A stretch of DNA of 64,000 bases, from NCBI RefSeq assembly GCF_004339545.1, contig NZ_SMGD01000004.1:28401-92400 (forward strand), read 5' to 3'. Positions 19,339-30,539 of this stretch are shown one piece after another. Numbering within the stretch: position 1 is the stretch's first letter; each line of letters starts with the position of its first letter. The position numbers and the translations under genes were made by a program. The notes under the pieces were generated by a model. That model had not been told where the DNA came from and did no database searches. It was given only the letters and a program-made list of their open reading frames with translations. Origin of the DNA: Celerinatantimonas diazotrophica. Lineage in GTDB: Bacteria; Pseudomonadota; Gammaproteobacteria; Enterobacterales; Celerinatantimonadaceae.

Positions 19339-20088
19339 TTAGAAAACGCCTGTCGTCCTGAATGAATAAAAGCCATCCGGAGACGGTGCCCCCAGAGGAT
19401 CAAGTAACACTCGAAGGCGCTTTGGAAAATGCTCTGTCGGCCGGGCCTGTAGATCAACTTGCCATCTTGCACCACTTAACTGAGCGTTGCCCTGCAACAC
19501 TAACATCGCCCCCTGATGATTGACTTTAGCAACATAATGTCCCTTCGAGCAACTCATCTCTAGCTGAATCGGTGATAAATTTAAGCGCCCCAACAAAGTG
19601 CTCAATTGCGGTTGGAGCCAGTGAATCTGGCCATTTAATCTCTGACAGCGGCGGCCCGACAGCGCCCACTTCGAGACGGTCACTTTAAACTGGCCCTGAA
19701 TCTTAACTGGCAGTGACGTAAGCTCTGACAGACTCTGCCCAGAAAAAGTCAGATGCAAATTGTTAACGCCCTTGGAAAACATCGACTGGTAGAGATCCAA
19801 CGAGCCGGAGAGCCTGCCATCAACGCTCACTTGTTCGTTAACTCGTCCTTTTAACAAAGCCCACGGCGCTAACTGCCAATGCAGCTTTCCTAGCGACTGA
19901 CCACGCCACATGACCTGTGCGATCTGTCCTTGATAGAGCGAACCTTGGACGCCAAGTAATTGTACACCCGGTAACTTAAGTTGCCGAACAACGACAGCAC
20001 CAGGCATATTAAAAAAAAGCGTCGCAACATAAACTAATAGTGCTACAACGATGAGCAAACATAGCGACTTTTTGGGCACAGCTTTCAA
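19339..20088 (-). CDS. gspN: Type II secretion protein GspN
   Basis: 249 aa, last gene of the gsp operon. One N-terminal membrane helix (about 8-24), then a periplasmic domain with the GspN pattern PGAVVVRQLKLPGVQLLGVQG and QLAPWALLKGRV. GspN is an accessory, often dispensable inner-membrane component of the secretion platform. It overlaps gspM by 4 bp (ATGA), so translation is coupled. Confidence 0.92.
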   Translation of the reverse strand: MKAVPKKSLCLLIVVALLVYVATLFFNMPGAVVVRQLKLPGVQLLGVQGSLYQGQIAQVMWRGQSLGKLHWQLAPWALLKGRVNEQVSVDGRLSGSLDLYQSMFSKGVNNLHLTFSGQSLSELTSLPVKIQGQFKVTVSKWALSGRRCQRLNGQIHWLQPQLSTLLGRLNLSPIQLEMSCSKGHYVAKVNHQGAMLVLQGNAQLSGARWQVDLQARPTEHFPKRLRVLLDPLGAPSPDGFYSFRTTGVF

Positions 20089-20549
20089 CCTTGTTTAAAT
20101 TGCAACTGTGAAACTTGGACTTGGCCATCCTCACCGGCTTGCAAATTCAAGACAATCACCTGATAGCCATATTGATTCTGCATTCGATGGATATATTCAA
20201 GTAACGTATTAAAAGGTAACGGTGCAATATTCAGCACATAATGATTATCGCTTTGTTGCATACGCGTGATCGAGATATTTAACGCCCCCGCCAGCTGATT
20301 GGCCGCTTGTGAAAAGGGCACACTTTTGATCGTCGAACGGGCCTGCTCCGGATTTTTGAGCTTATTACGATGCGCTAATACCCAGTTTAACGTTTGCTGA
20401 TCTTGGGCCAGTTGGGCTCTGGAGCGAACAAGGGCATTTTGATAGCTCACCCACCCAAACTGATACAGTAGAATTAACACCACAATCACGGCGCCAACTG
20501 ACACCATCACTCGTTCCCGGCTTTGCAGGTTATACCACCATTGCTTCAT
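20085..20549 (-). CDS. gspM: Type II secretion protein GspM
   Basis: 154-aa bitopic inner-membrane protein: short cytoplasmic N-terminus (WWYNLQSRERVMV), membrane helix about 16-32, then coiled coil and a ferredoxin-like periplasmic domain. GspM pairs with GspL to anchor the GspE ATPase. It overlaps gspL and gspN by 4 bp each. Confidence 0.93.
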   Translation of the reverse strand: MKQWWYNLQSRERVMVSVGAVIVVLILLYQFGWVSYQNALVRSRAQLAQDQQTLNWVLAHRNKLKNPEQARSTIKSVPFSQAANQLAGALNISITRMQQSDNHYVLNIAPLPFNTLLEYIHRMQNQYGYQVIVLNLQAGEDGQVQVSQLQFKQG

Positions 20550-21739
20550 GAACGTTCCTTAATGGTTAAAGTCCCGACCACCTGATGATCATGACGGGAG
20601 AGCGCCCCGGTTTGCACAGCAAACGATTTTACCGCTTTACGAAAAGCTTCAAAGGTTGCAAAGTCAGGCGCACTGACCTGAAAAACAAGTTTGCCAGAGC
20701 TTTGCTCATAACTCAGGCTCTGATATTGCATGGTTGGAAATTGCTTAAATACGGGGGTCAATGACCGCAGCATAGTCAACAAATCACCACGGGTTTGCTG
20801 ATTATTCTTAGCACCCAGCTGATAAAACGCACGACGTACCAAATACGGCTCATTGGGTACATTTTGATGAAATGTTTGCTGATAGATCTTCGCCAACTGC
20901 TGTTGAGTTTGGTCAAGCTGATGATTGACCTGCCAAGCTTGCGCAAAATAGTTCGCGGCGGTTACGCTCAGACAAAAGATTGCTGCACCTATCAGGTAAC
21001 GCGCCTGTTTGAAGCGACCACTCTGGCGAACCCGATAATCGCCCTGCAACATATTCACCGGACAAAACTTCACTTGTTCAGCCAATACCATCAATGGCAG
21101 TTCAACATTGAGCTCGTCCACCTCTCGCCCACCCGCAACTTCGCTGCTGACATCGCCCAAAACACGATATTGCCGCTCCGGGTCAAACAGATCGAGGCCA
21201 TCGCTGAGCCAACTCTCATCGAGCCACCCGCCCCCCATTTTGCCACCACGAAGTAGGTATCCACCTCGACAATGCAATAAAACGAGCTGCTCAGGCTGCG
21301 GATTGGGCAATAGCAAAAAATCGGGGATCCACTGCGTCGTTTCAAGCTCAGCATCGGTTAACCACTGCTGCCAGCGCTGCATGAGCGATTTATCCACCAC
21401 GGCGACCGTAAGCAGGCCATCGCTATAATCAACACTGCAGATATGTAGCGTTTGCGGATCAGCCGCCAATTGCTCTTCGAACAAAAAACCCAAGCTATTC
21501 TGGACCTTGTTATATTGCGCACGATTTAATGCTAACTGCTGAAGCGCAATTTCACTGCCCGGTAATAACACGATGACTTGGCGCGTCTGTGCCAATGGTT
21601 GTAACTGAACCAATTCCTCAGCATTTTTCAATACACCACTGGCAACCACTTGTTGTTCATCGTCTGTCCAACATAACCAGTCTATTGGCTGATGCTCATC
21701 ACTTCCCAGATGAATGAGTAATCTTTCTCTCAATGCCAA
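20546..21739 (-). CDS. gspL: Type II secretion protein GspL
   Basis: 397 aa. A cytoplasmic actin-like domain (about residues 1-240) recruits the GspE ATPase; a membrane helix lies near 250-268 (ARYLIGAAIFCLSVTAANYF), followed by a periplasmic ferredoxin-like domain that binds GspM and GspC. Length is normal. It overlaps gspK by 10 bp and gspM by 4 bp. Confidence 0.93.
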   Translation of the reverse strand: MALRERLLIHLGSDEHQPIDWLCWTDDEQQVVASGVLKNAEELVQLQPLAQTRQVIVLLPGSEIALQQLALNRAQYNKVQNSLGFLFEEQLAADPQTLHICSVDYSDGLLTVAVVDKSLMQRWQQWLTDAELETTQWIPDFLLLPNPQPEQLVLLHCRGGYLLRGGKMGGGWLDESWLSDGLDLFDPERQYRVLGDVSSEVAGGREVDELNVELPLMVLAEQVKFCPVNMLQGDYRVRQSGRFKQARYLIGAAIFCLSVTAANYFAQAWQVNHQLDQTQQQLAKIYQQTFHQNVPNEPYLVRRAFYQLGAKNNQQTRGDLLTMLRSLTPVFKQFPTMQYQSLSYEQSSGKLVFQVSAPDFATFEAFRKAVKSFAVQTGALSRHDHQVVGTLTIKERS

Positions 21740-22695
21740 TCTCCTAACATCCGGCGCCTCACATTAAATTTATCACTTCCCTGACGCTCAATGAATGAAT
21801 ACAAAACCTGTTGCGTGCCATCGTCAGAACGAGCCTGCATTTTAGCCACAAAATAATAACTGGTCACGGCGAGTACACTATGGACACCGTGCATAAGTTT
21901 AACCTTCGCCAATTCGGGCAAGGTAAAGATCTGATCGACAGTTTGAAAGCCTCTTGATGGCCTTTGAGCAATCACTTTTAGCGCTTTTTCTCGGGTTAAA
22001 TAGCCATAAAAGAGCATCTCTAACAGCGGCGCCTGAGCGCTTTGCAATGTATTGATATCGATCCGTAGCCGTTGGGTCGGTAAGGCACACAACAACGGAC
22101 TAAGCCGCCGATAAATTTGCTCATCCACACCGCGGACTTCTCGCCACTGCGAAACATCCACCAGCATCGTATTCGGCGCTTTATAGCCGGCATCCTGATA
22201 GACCTCATCTTCACCACCACCGGCGAGCGCATGAGAATGACTATCAACCCAATCACGGGTTGCAGCCGCTATCATCTGCGCTTTTTGCGCAGGTACTTTT
22301 TCAATTACGAGCAAACGGTAAAATAATGTCTGCACCATAGATTGACCCGATGCATCATTCGGCTGTCCCAAGGCATTTAAATTAAAGCAGCGTGATGCAT
22401 CAACGATCTGCCCCCGAATTGAGCCGCCATCGACTGGCAGTGTGACCTGTTTTGCCCATTTTTGATTGAGACTCAATCGCGTAGAATCGCGCATCGAATC
22501 ACGCAGCACACTTAAGGCTAACTGCTCAGCGCTCAGTAACCGCTGCCAGTTATCAGACTGCGTTTTGACATCGTTTAAACGAGCGATATCCATACGCCCA
22601 GTCAGCGCCATTTTACTGGCCAGAACGACCATAATGGTGATAATCAACAGCACAATCAACAATGCAACACCTTGTTGCCGATGATGTTTAATCAT
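21730..22695 (-). CDS. gspK: Type II secretion minor pseudopilin GspK
   Basis: 321 aa from ATG 22695. The open frame extends another 43 codons upstream into gspJ, but the prepilin leader HHRQQG^VALLIVLL begins right after this ATG, which overlaps the gspJ stop. Like other GspK proteins it lacks the Glu5 found in other pseudopilins. It forms the pilus tip with GspI and GspJ. The large globular domain (about 100-300) includes the GspK SAM-like helical insertion. Confidence 0.93.
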   Translation of the reverse strand: MIKHHRQQGVALLIVLLIITIMVVLASKMALTGRMDIARLNDVKTQSDNWQRLLSAEQLALSVLRDSMRDSTRLSLNQKWAKQVTLPVDGGSIRGQIVDASRCFNLNALGQPNDASGQSMVQTLFYRLLVIEKVPAQKAQMIAAATRDWVDSHSHALAGGGEDEVYQDAGYKAPNTMLVDVSQWREVRGVDEQIYRRLSPLLCALPTQRLRIDINTLQSAQAPLLEMLFYGYLTREKALKVIAQRPSRGFQTVDQIFTLPELAKVKLMHGVHSVLAVTSYYFVAKMQARSDDGTQQVLYSFIERQGSDKFNVRRRMLGDWH

Positions 22696-23329
22696 TGAGA
22701 TCTTCCTGCGCTCGCTGCACCAGCTGCTCATTTTGTGGTCCAGGTGGGAGCAAAAATATCCGTCGAAGCCACCCCAAAGACGATAGTTTAAACTCAACTT
22801 CGATGGCCATAGGCAACTGGTCATTACGATGCCAGCTCGTCTGCCAACCCCGACCTTTTAAATAAAACCGAAAACTTAAATGCCGAACTTTCGCCAGCAA
22901 TTTCTGACGAATGGGTTGCTGCTGCGCAGACGGATTTAAATGTCGATAAAACTGGCGAATTAAATAACCTTTGTTATCAACCAGATAGCCAACTCGTAGA
23001 ACCTCTGAACGCTGCTCTTTGGCATCGATATTACGCCAACCAATACGTGCCAGTGATACGCCGCCTTGCGCACTGCCCAACCAGTGGGCGCCCCCTGCGA
23101 CACCTTCTCCTTTAACGCCACGTAATTTAGTAAAAACCGCTTGGCGAAAATCGGCGCCCATCAACGCAAACGTGCGCTCTAGCGCGGCCATCTGCTGGCT
23201 ACGCTTAGAGCTAACCGAAGTGCTAAGCGACAAGCCATGTAACATTTGATAGCCACCGAGACTGAGCATCGCAAAGACAGCCAACGCCACTAACATTTCT
23301 AAAAGCGTAAAACCGGCCAGTTTGCGCAT
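22688..23329 (-). CDS. gspJ: Type II secretion minor pseudopilin GspJ
   Basis: 213 aa with prepilin cleavage site KLAG^FTLLEML and the hydrophobic stalk helix, then a beta-rich globular domain containing RRIGWRN-like and RLSFRFYLKGRGWQ segments. Part of the GspH-I-J-K tip complex that primes pseudopilus assembly. Stop/start overlap with gspI (1 bp) and gspK (8 bp). Confidence 0.93.
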   Translation of the reverse strand: MRKLAGFTLLEMLVALAVFAMLSLGGYQMLHGLSLSTSVSSKRSQQMAALERTFALMGADFRQAVFTKLRGVKGEGVAGGAHWLGSAQGGVSLARIGWRNIDAKEQRSEVLRVGYLVDNKGYLIRQFYRHLNPSAQQQPIRQKLLAKVRHLSFRFYLKGRGWQTSWHRNDQLPMAIEVEFKLSSLGWLRRIFLLPPGPQNEQLVQRAQEDLND

Positions 23330-23694
23330 TAGTTTTCCCCTCCAAATGCGCTAGCAACATAAGAGCTGCGCGTCAGCACTGGATCGCCACTCGGTTTTAA
23401 ACGAACTTGCACTTGATAAGGCACTAAGTAACGGTTCGCCTGGCCAACCACAACTTTCCAATACCAGACTCGCCCAGCCATTTTCACCTGTCCTTGGCTG
23501 GCATGGGGAGGGCTTTGGGTTAAACGTAGCTCAGCGAGTTTATTATCAGCAACCCAGTTCGCCACCATATTGATCTGCAGATGCTCGAGGTTATGCATCC
23601 GATCATTTCCCACTCGCAGCAAGGCAATCCCAGCAATCGCTAACACCGCCAGTGCAACAATCACTTCCAGTAGGGTAAATCCACGCGTCTTCAT
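23329..23694 (-). CDS. gspI: Type II secretion minor pseudopilin GspI
   Basis: 121 aa, standard size. Prepilin peptide MKTRG^FTLLEVIVALAVLA, followed by the GspI motif NWVADNKLAELRL that packs against GspJ. Overlaps gspH by 4 bp and gspJ by 1 bp. Confidence 0.94.
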   Translation of the reverse strand: MKTRGFTLLEVIVALAVLAIAGIALLRVGNDRMHNLEHLQINMVANWVADNKLAELRLTQSPPHASQGQVKMAGRVWYWKVVVGQANRYLVPYQVQVRLKPSGDPVLTRSSYVASAFGGEN

Positions 23695-24251
23695 GATGAC
23701 GCTTTACCCATTGCCAGTTCAAAGCCATCTCCAGCCGATGCTGGCTGCAATTGCCAACTGCGATGGTGGTGGTTCACCGTGAGGACAAAGTTGGGCCAAA
23801 TGCCGTCACCGGTCAGAATCAGTGCAAAATGTGGTGATACCGATTGAGCCTTTGGGGCATCGTCTGGCAATGACAACGGCTGTTGCCAAGTAGCGGCTTT
23901 ATTCGCCGATTCGTTTGAGGTTAAATCCACCGCTTTATCATCGATACTTAATTGATAATTCAATGGGGTCTTTAACGGTTTAAAGCGCCCCGCCAATAAC
24001 CGCCAATCACCGGGTTTTTGATACAGATAAAACTGATACGAATGAGGCGTTAACTTCACACCAATTGGGCGCTGATCGAGCACTGCTTTATCACGGGCAT
24101 ATTCCAGCTGAGCTCGAATTAACGTCACCTGCTTTTTAAGCTCACTCGCGGACGGACCCTCCCCCAGCGATAATACGACTGCGCTTGCCCCTAAGCCGAT
24201 CAACATAATAACCAGCAACATTTCCAAAAGGGAGAAGCCGTATTTGCGCAT
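23691..24251 (-). CDS. gspH: Type II secretion minor pseudopilin GspH
   Basis: 186 aa with leader MRKYG^FSLLEMLLVIMLI and a beta-sandwich domain in the remainder (IGVKLTPHSYQFYLY, DGIWPNFVLTV). It joins the GspG fibre to the GspIJK tip. Start overlaps the gspG stop by one base. Confidence 0.93.
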   Translation of the reverse strand: MRKYGFSLLEMLLVIMLIGLGASAVVLSLGEGPSASELKKQVTLIRAQLEYARDKAVLDQRPIGVKLTPHSYQFYLYQKPGDWRLLAGRFKPLKTPLNYQLSIDDKAVDLTSNESANKAATWQQPLSLPDDAPKAQSVSPHFALILTGDGIWPNFVLTVNHHHRSWQLQPASAGDGFELAMGKASS

Positions 24252-24691
24252 TACTGAATATTCCAGTTACCAATATCGTCCTTCGTTCCTGGCTGTCCAT
24301 CGGGACCATCTGAGAACACGTCAATATCACCATGTTCACCTGGCGAGCGCATTTGATAGGGATTTCCCCACGGATCATTGGGCAACCGACGAATATACCC
24401 ACCATGGCGATAATCACGCGGAATAGGAGCACTCTGCGGTTTCTGCACCAGTGCTTTTAACCCCTGTTCAGTGGTTGGATACCGACCATTATCCAACTTG
24501 TACATTTGCAGAGCATTTTCGAGTGCAACCACATCGGCCTGCGCTTTTTTCTGGTCAGCTTTTTCTTTGTTTCCTAATAGATTAGGCACGATCAAAGTCG
24601 CCATCAAAGCGATAATCACCATTACAACCATCACTTCTAACAAAGTAAAGCCCTGCGTGTGACGTCGTTTGGGATATGGCTGAACCATCAT
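24251..24691 (-). CDS. gspG: Type II secretion major pseudopilin GspG
   Basis: 146 aa, the fibre subunit. Prepilin site HTQG^FTLLEVMVVMVII, then the conserved major-pseudopilin region NALQMYKLDNGRYPTTEQGL, WGNPYQ and the calcium-site loop with DIDVFSDGPDGQPGTKDDI at the C-terminus. An extended N-terminal leader (MMVQPYPKRRH) is typical. Confidence 0.96.
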   Translation of the reverse strand: MMVQPYPKRRHTQGFTLLEVMVVMVIIALMATLIVPNLLGNKEKADQKKAQADVVALENALQMYKLDNGRYPTTEQGLKALVQKPQSAPIPRDYRHGGYIRRLPNDPWGNPYQMRSPGEHGDIDVFSDGPDGQPGTKDDIGNWNIQ

Positions 24692-24707
24692 TTTCTCCTG
24701 GATATGA

Positions 24708-25928
24708 TTAACCGACCATATTATTCAGTGCCAAAATAGGCTGAATAATGGCCATTACGATAAATAACACGATTGCAGCCATGGTAATGATGAGCACAGG
24801 CTCAAAAATCGTTAATGCAATCGAGACCCGATAACTAAATTCGCGATCCTGAAAATCAGCTGCGCGAAGCAGCATCTGCTCCAGTTCACCGGTTTGCTCA
24901 CCACTAGCGATCATCTGCAGCAACATGGGAGAAAAAAGTTGAGTCTGGCTTAACGTATCCAACAACGGATTCCCGTTGCGAACCGACTCGCTAGCGAGCG
25001 TAAGTTGCTCTCTGGCATGCATATTAGATAATACCTGCGAGGCAATTTGCATCGCTTCAACCAGTGGCACCGCACTGGCAGTTAAGATACTCAGCGTCCT
25101 GGCAAATCGCGCGGTTTGCTGTTCCAGAGCCACTTTGCCAATCAGGGGCAGACGCAAACTGTACCGGTGAAATTGCTTTCGTATCTCGGGTTTTTTCAAC
25201 GCCATTTTAGCCGCCAAAATCGCAGCGGCAATAACTAGAAGTAGCCACCACCAATTCTGCGCCAGAGCATGGCTTAACCCCATGAGTACGCGAGTGGAAA
25301 ACGGTAACTGCTGACCCATATAGACAAACTGCGCCACAATTTTCGGCACCACAGCAGTCAACAAAATGAAGATCACTGAAATCGAGACAACCACTAGAAT
25401 TGCCGGATAAATAAGTGCTTGGAGCGTTTTCATACGGATCTGTTGGCGTTGCTCGATATAATCGGCCAGCCGATTCAAGACCAAATCAAGATGCCCAGTA
25501 CGCTCGCCAGCTGCGACCATCGCTCGATAAAGGTCATCAAAAATACGGGGAAATCCCGCCATGCTTTCACTCAGAGAGAACCCTTGAGCAACTTGGCTGC
25601 GCAACTCAAAAACCAATGCTTTAATTTGATTCTTATTACTTTGATGGGCTACTGCTCGCAGAGATTCTTCAACCGGCAACGAAGCGGCAATTAACGTAGC
25701 GAGTTGGCGGGTTAACAATGCCAGATCGGCATACTTAATGGTACGTACTTTACGCCGCACAACACGGACATCGCGCTGCGCAGGCTCAGAGGTTGCTTCA
25801 ATGGCAAGCGGTGTGAGCCCCTGCAGGCGTAGTTGCTGGCGAACTAAGCGCGCTGAATCACCATCAATGACGCCTTTTTTAGTCCGCCCTTTTTCATCAA
25901 GAGCCTGATACTGATAAGCAGCCATCAA
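24708..25928 (-). CDS. gspF: Type II secretion inner-membrane platform protein GspF
   Basis: 406 aa, polytopic platform protein with two T2SSF domains (about 70-195 and 270-395) and three membrane helices (about 170-192, 222-243, 375-398). Opening [16 protein letters not shown] is diagnostic. It interacts with GspE and GspL to turn ATP hydrolysis into pseudopilus growth. Confidence 0.96.
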   Translation of the reverse strand: MMAAYQYQALDEKGRTKKGVIDGDSARLVRQQLRLQGLTPLAIEATSEPAQRDVRVVRRKVRTIKYADLALLTRQLATLIAASLPVEESLRAVAHQSNKNQIKALVFELRSQVAQGFSLSESMAGFPRIFDDLYRAMVAAGERTGHLDLVLNRLADYIEQRQQIRMKTLQALIYPAILVVVSISVIFILLTAVVPKIVAQFVYMGQQLPFSTRVLMGLSHALAQNWWWLLLVIAAAILAAKMALKKPEIRKQFHRYSLRLPLIGKVALEQQTARFARTLSILTASAVPLVEAMQIASQVLSNMHAREQLTLASESVRNGNPLLDTLSQTQLFSPMLLQMIASGEQTGELEQMLLRAADFQDREFSYRVSIALTIFEPVLIITMAAIVLFIVMAIIQPILALNNMVG

Positions 25929-27418
25929 TGCTCCTCAATTGTCACACGCAAGACTTCAGCAATACTCGTTTGTCCAGATAATACTTTGCTCGCACCATCG
26001 GCGAGGATCCCTTGTGTATGTTTTCGAGCTTCTTCAAGCATTTTTTGTTCGCTAGCACCTTCATGGATCATCGCACGCAGCTTATCATTGGTAACAATCA
26101 GCTCATAGATCCCGGTGCGGCCCCGATACCCCGTTTGATTACAGTGGGTGCATCCTACAGGCTCGTAGACTTCGTGATGATGGTACTTGGCAACATCCAG
26201 ATTGAATAATCGGCACTCTTTTTTGCTGAGCTGATGGGCTTTACGGCAATGTGGACATAAAACCCGCACTAAACGCTGCGCCAAGACGCCGAGCAATGAC
26301 GATGATAATAAAAAGGGCTCGATACCCATATCACGCAATCGAGTCACCGCACCAATGGCTGTATTAGTATGCAAGGTTGATAATACTAAGTGGCCGGTCA
26401 AGCTGGCCTGAATGGCAATTTCAGCCGTTTCTAAATCACGAATTTCACCAATCATAACCACATCAGGATCTTGCCGCAGAATCGCGCGCAACCCGCGCGC
26501 AAAGGTCATATCGACTTTGCTATTGACCTGCGTCTGGCCCACGCCTTCGATATTGTATTCGATGGGATCTTCAACGGTCAGAATATTGCGCTCAGGGCTG
26601 TTAATAACATTAATCCCAGCATACAAGGTGGTACTTTTCCCTGACCCGGTCGGGCCAGTGACCAACAATATTCCATGCGGCTTAGCGAGCAATTCTTTAA
26701 GCTTATCGTGCTGTTTGTCGCTCATTCCTAAGTTGGCCAAACTCATGCCAGAACTTTGTTTATCGAGCAGTCGCAAAACCACTCGTTCACCAAAGCTCGA
26801 CGGCATAGTTGAGACTCGTAAATCGACCGCTCGGCCACCAATGCGCAGTGAAATTCGGCCATCCTGAGGCAGACGTTTTTCGGCAATATCAAGCTTAGCC
26901 ATAACTTTCACACGGGCGATTAACAGCGCCGCTAACTGACGTTTCGGACGAAGAATTTCTCGCAAAACGCCATCGATACGAAACCGAATCGACAAGGTCT
27001 TTTCAAAAGTTTCGATATGAATATCACTCGCCTGCTCCTTAATGGCCTCTGAAAGCATCGCATTCATCAGCCGAATAATCGGCGCATCATCATCCGATTC
27101 AAGCAAGTCTTCATCATCGGAAAACTCACCCGCGAGGGTATAAAAGTCCATCTCGCTGCCCAGATTTTCCATCAGCTCACGGGCCTGTGATGAATCGCGC
27201 TGATAATAGTCACTGAGTAGTTTTTCAAACTGTTGTTCACTGACTTTTTCAATCACAAAAGCACGACTAGCAATCCGCCGTACTTCCAGCACAACACCAG
27301 CAGAGAGCTCTCCGGCGCAGTAAAGAATATGCGTTGCAGAATCAAGCAGCACTAAGTTTTTCTTAGCAAAACCATAAGGTAAACGCACCACCACTGGCTG
27401 AGGACTCAACTCACTCAT
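25925..27418 (-). CDS. gspE: Type II secretion ATPase GspE
   Basis: 497 aa, hexameric cytoplasmic ATPase. N1E domain, then CTE with Walker [10 protein letters not shown], Asp box, Walker [19 protein letters not shown] and His box [14 protein letters not shown] zinc-binding four-cysteine insert (CPHC ... CTHC) is intact. It overlaps gspF by 4 bp and gspD by 8 bp. Confidence 0.97.
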   Translation of the reverse strand: MSELSPQPVVVRLPYGFAKKNLVLLDSATHILYCAGELSAGVVLEVRRIASRAFVIEKVSEQQFEKLLSDYYQRDSSQARELMENLGSEMDFYTLAGEFSDDEDLLESDDDAPIIRLMNAMLSEAIKEQASDIHIETFEKTLSIRFRIDGVLREILRPKRQLAALLIARVKVMAKLDIAEKRLPQDGRISLRIGGRAVDLRVSTMPSSFGERVVLRLLDKQSSGMSLANLGMSDKQHDKLKELLAKPHGILLVTGPTGSGKSTTLYAGINVINSPERNILTVEDPIEYNIEGVGQTQVNSKVDMTFARGLRAILRQDPDVVMIGEIRDLETAEIAIQASLTGHLVLSTLHTNTAIGAVTRLRDMGIEPFLLSSSLLGVLAQRLVRVLCPHCRKAHQLSKKECRLFNLDVAKYHHHEVYEPVGCTHCNQTGYRGRTGIYELIVTNDKLRAMIHEGASEQKMLEEARKHTQGILADGASKVLSGQTSIAEVLRVTIEEH

Positions 27419-29474
27419 GCGTTAATCCCGGTGCCAAAGAATGCCCTGCGCCTGTTGATTTTTTCATTTTATTCATATACTTCTGAACAGCTTGTGGCAC
27501 TTGTTCTTGGGTTCCAAATGTCGGTAAAACGGGCTGTTCATGACCGGGCAATAACATAATGCCTTGATCTTTACGATACAATTCCAGCGCTCGAATAGCC
27601 GTGTATTTACGAGCACTCAGGCTACCTGCTGTCTGGCTGTCACTGACAATAGTTGGCCGGATAAAAATCATCAGGTTGCGTTTGACCTGCTCACTCGATT
27701 TAGAACGGAACAACGCGCCCAGATACGGAATATCCCCCAGCAGCGGGACCTTACTCACACTTTGTTCGACTTCATTATCAATCAAGCCGCTTAACACCAG
27801 GGTCTGATTGTTGTTCACCAGCACAGTCGTATTAAGCTCGCGTTTGGAGAAAGTTACATCCACCGCGGTCTGACCATTCACCTTGGAGACTTCCTGCTTA
27901 ATCTTTAACTGAACGGCATTACCGTCGTTAATCTGAGGCGTCACCGTTAGCTTAATCCCAACCTCTTTACGTTCAACGGTCGTAAATGGGTTGCTATTAT
28001 CAGAACCAGTCGTTGAACCGGTTTTAATCGGCACTTCTTCACCCACTAAAAAAGATGCTTGTTGATTATCCAATGTGGTAATCGAAGGTGTTGCTAAGAC
28101 ATTGGTTCTCGAATCGGTTTTTGAAGCCTGAATCAGAGCGCCCCAACCGCCTTTATAAAACCCAACAATTGCCCCTTGTACCCCTGATAAAGCCGAGGCC
28201 AAATCACTGACATCCCCAGAGGATGAGGTCGAGGTACTGGTACCATTAGAGTTATAAGTGGTCGCGGTTGTGCTACGGGCATTAAAAATCCCTTGCGCCA
28301 CAGAACTCACCGGAACACTCGAGCCATTGCTAAACTGAGTCCCGCCCCCAGGAGTCACCCACTGCACGCCTAAATTGGCACCTGAGGTATCAGCCACTTC
28401 AACGATCATCGCTTCCACATGCACCTGTGCCCGACGAATATCGAGTTGGTTAATAACTTTACTCAGCGAGCGCATCGTTTGCGGTTTGGCGGTAATCACC
28501 AATGAGTTAGTGTCATCAAACGCTTCAATAGAAAAATTGCTATCACTGCCGCTCGTGCTAGCACTTTTACCGCCTTTGGCTTTGTTCTGCTGTTCATTAA
28601 TGGTTTGACTAACACCTTTTAGCACTTTAACGAGATCTTTAGCATGGGCGTATTTAAGATAAAACACCCGGGTATTGCCATAGGATTGCAGCTCGCTATC
28701 CAGCTGATTAATCAGATGCGCGATACGAGCACGTGCTTTGGGATTGCCTGAAATTAATACGCTGTTAGTGCGCTCATCGGCCACGACAGAGGGCACCAGT
28801 GAACTTGGCTGATCACGAGTGTCCGTTTTACTTAGCACCGAATCAACGACGCGAACGATTTCACTGGCTGCGGCATATTTTAACCGAACCACATCCACAT
28901 GTTGATCATCTGACTGATCGACCTGATGGATAATCTCAACCATGCGGTTAACAACCGCCGCTCGGCCGGTAATCATCATGACATTTGATGGCGCATAGTG
29001 GATCACATTACTACTGCCGCTGGCATCACTTAACTGGCGAAGAATCGGTGTCAGTTCTTTGACCGAAACATTACTCACCGGCACAATTCGGGTAACCATC
29101 TCATCCCCTTGCCCCGGATGCTTCGCTGATGCTAACGGAATCGCTGCAGATTTAGCCGTTTGCGCAGGCACTACTTTAATCACGCCATCCGGCATATCCA
29201 CAGTCGCTAACCCATAGACCTGTAATACGTTCAGGAAAAACTGATAATACTGTTTTTCGCTGAGCATATTGTAACTACGAACGTTTACTTTGCCGTGAAT
29301 GGATGGATCGATAATAATCGTTTTATGAAGATTTCGTCCCACCGTATTAATAAATTCAGTGATATCAGTTTGTTTAAAATTGGCTGAATAGTCTGCGGCC
29401 ATCACTGGAATCGACACCAGCAGCCAAACGCCAATGAACAGAGCCTGACAAAGTGCCTTTGTTCCCTTTTTCAT
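27411..29474 (-). CDS. gspD: Type II secretion outer-membrane secretin GspD
   Basis: 687 aa, forms the outer-membrane channel. Signal peptide (residues 1-26, cut after VMA), N0 domain (~30-105), N1-N3 repeats (~115-330, each with the [18 protein letters not shown] loop), then the secretin domain with [11 protein letters not shown], the gate and [12 protein letters not shown], ending in the S-domain. A Ser/Thr/Gly-rich insert lies near 385-415. The S-domain suggests pilotin use, but no pilotin is next to it. Confidence 0.96.
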   Translation of the reverse strand: MKKGTKALCQALFIGVWLLVSIPVMAADYSANFKQTDITEFINTVGRNLHKTIIIDPSIHGKVNVRSYNMLSEKQYYQFFLNVLQVYGLATVDMPDGVIKVVPAQTAKSAAIPLASAKHPGQGDEMVTRIVPVSNVSVKELTPILRQLSDASGSSNVIHYAPSNVMMITGRAAVVNRMVEIIHQVDQSDDQHVDVVRLKYAAASEIVRVVDSVLSKTDTRDQPSSLVPSVVADERTNSVLISGNPKARARIAHLINQLDSELQSYGNTRVFYLKYAHAKDLVKVLKGVSQTINEQQNKAKGGKSASTSGSDSNFSIEAFDDTNSLVITAKPQTMRSLSKVINQLDIRRAQVHVEAMIVEVADTSGANLGVQWVTPGGGTQFSNGSSVPVSSVAQGIFNARSTTATTYNSNGTSTSTSSSGDVSDLASALSGVQGAIVGFYKGGWGALIQASKTDSRTNVLATPSITTLDNQQASFLVGEEVPIKTGSTTGSDNSNPFTTVERKEVGIKLTVTPQINDGNAVQLKIKQEVSKVNGQTAVDVTFSKRELNTTVLVNNNQTLVLSGLIDNEVEQSVSKVPLLGDIPYLGALFRSKSSEQVKRNLMIFIRPTIVSDSQTAGSLSARKYTAIRALELYRKDQGIMLLPGHEQPVLPTFGTQEQVPQAVQKYMNKMKKSTGAGHSLAPGLTHE

Positions 29475-29499
29475 CTAAAACTGAATCTCCTACATCTAA

Positions 29500-30351
29500 T
29501 TAGGTGGGAAAATGAATCGTAATGGTTCTGCGCATTCCATGGCGAATCACAATCACCTGGCATTCGGTTGCATTATTGAGCTGTCGAAACATTTTAATGA
29601 CGCCTCGGGGCTCATTTAAAGCTTGTCCATTCATCGATACCGCCAGATCGCCACTTTGCAGCCCTAACTGATTAAACAGTTTTGGGTCAGGTCCGGGAAA
29701 GAGCTCATAACCGAGTAATTTTTGTCCCTGATAAGTCGGTTTAATACTGATATAGCGATTGAGCTTGGCCGGATTTTGAAAAATGTCAGCGAGTGACGGG
29801 ATCGCTACAGCTTTTTCACTTGACGGCAACGCATTTGATTTCACCGGCGCAGACATTTGAGCGCTGTGCTCGCTATCAGGCAAATAGAGCTGTTCATCAT
29901 GCCCCTTACGAGTAATCACAACATGGTCTGGATACACCCGTTTTAGTGTGGCTTGAGTCCCTTCAATTCTCTCACCTTGTCCATACACATGCTGTTGGCC
30001 CGACCGAGCTATGACCGCCAACGCCTGAGATGGGTCGTTGCTATAAAGCACACCAACTAAGGTGATCGGTAACTGCGTGTTAGGTAAAGCCCCGGGACGA
30101 CTAACCCCTGACGCTTGACCAAACAAATGAATAGCCAAAAGATCATTAAATGGCGGTATATCTGCTGAGTGGGCACCTATCGAACTATTTAATGAAAGTG
30201 ACGAAGCACTATCTTGTGGCCACAACTTCCAACTGAGCAAGGCGAGCTGATAGCATCCCAGAATGATCAAACAGCAACTAAATACGGCAAAAGCTTTGGC
30301 ACGTACCTGCTCCTTGCTAAACCACAATGCTATTTGATTCAACTGATTCAT
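29500..30351 (-). CDS. gspC: Type II secretion protein GspC
   Basis: 283 aa, first gene of the gspC-N operon. Membrane helix about 21-39, homology region ~70-145 (DLLAIHLFGQAS, PITLVGVLYSNDPSQALAVI) that binds GspD, and a C-terminal PDZ domain (~195-280, LGYELFPGPDPKLFNQLGLQSGDL). It links the inner platform to the secretin and helps choose substrates. Confidence 0.95.
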   Translation of the reverse strand: MNQLNQIALWFSKEQVRAKAFAVFSCCLIILGCYQLALLSWKLWPQDSASSLSLNSSIGAHSADIPPFNDLLAIHLFGQASGVSRPGALPNTQLPITLVGVLYSNDPSQALAVIARSGQQHVYGQGERIEGTQATLKRVYPDHVVITRKGHDEQLYLPDSEHSAQMSAPVKSNALPSSEKAVAIPSLADIFQNPAKLNRYISIKPTYQGQKLLGYELFPGPDPKLFNQLGLQSGDLAVSMNGQALNEPRGVIKMFRQLNNATECQVIVIRHGMRRTITIHFPT

Positions 30352-30539
30352 CTTCTTAATACTTTTATCTCGTGCAAGCTATGACTGTCTTAAAGCGCTT
30401 AAGTTCAGCGCAACTTACACTCAGAAATGTAAATTAATTACGCAGATACTCTTATTATGCGCAGGTTGCCCAATGTTCAAAGCTCAGTCAAGGTATATCT
30501 ATGGATTGTTAAACCTTAATCATAGACTGCAAATAGTTT

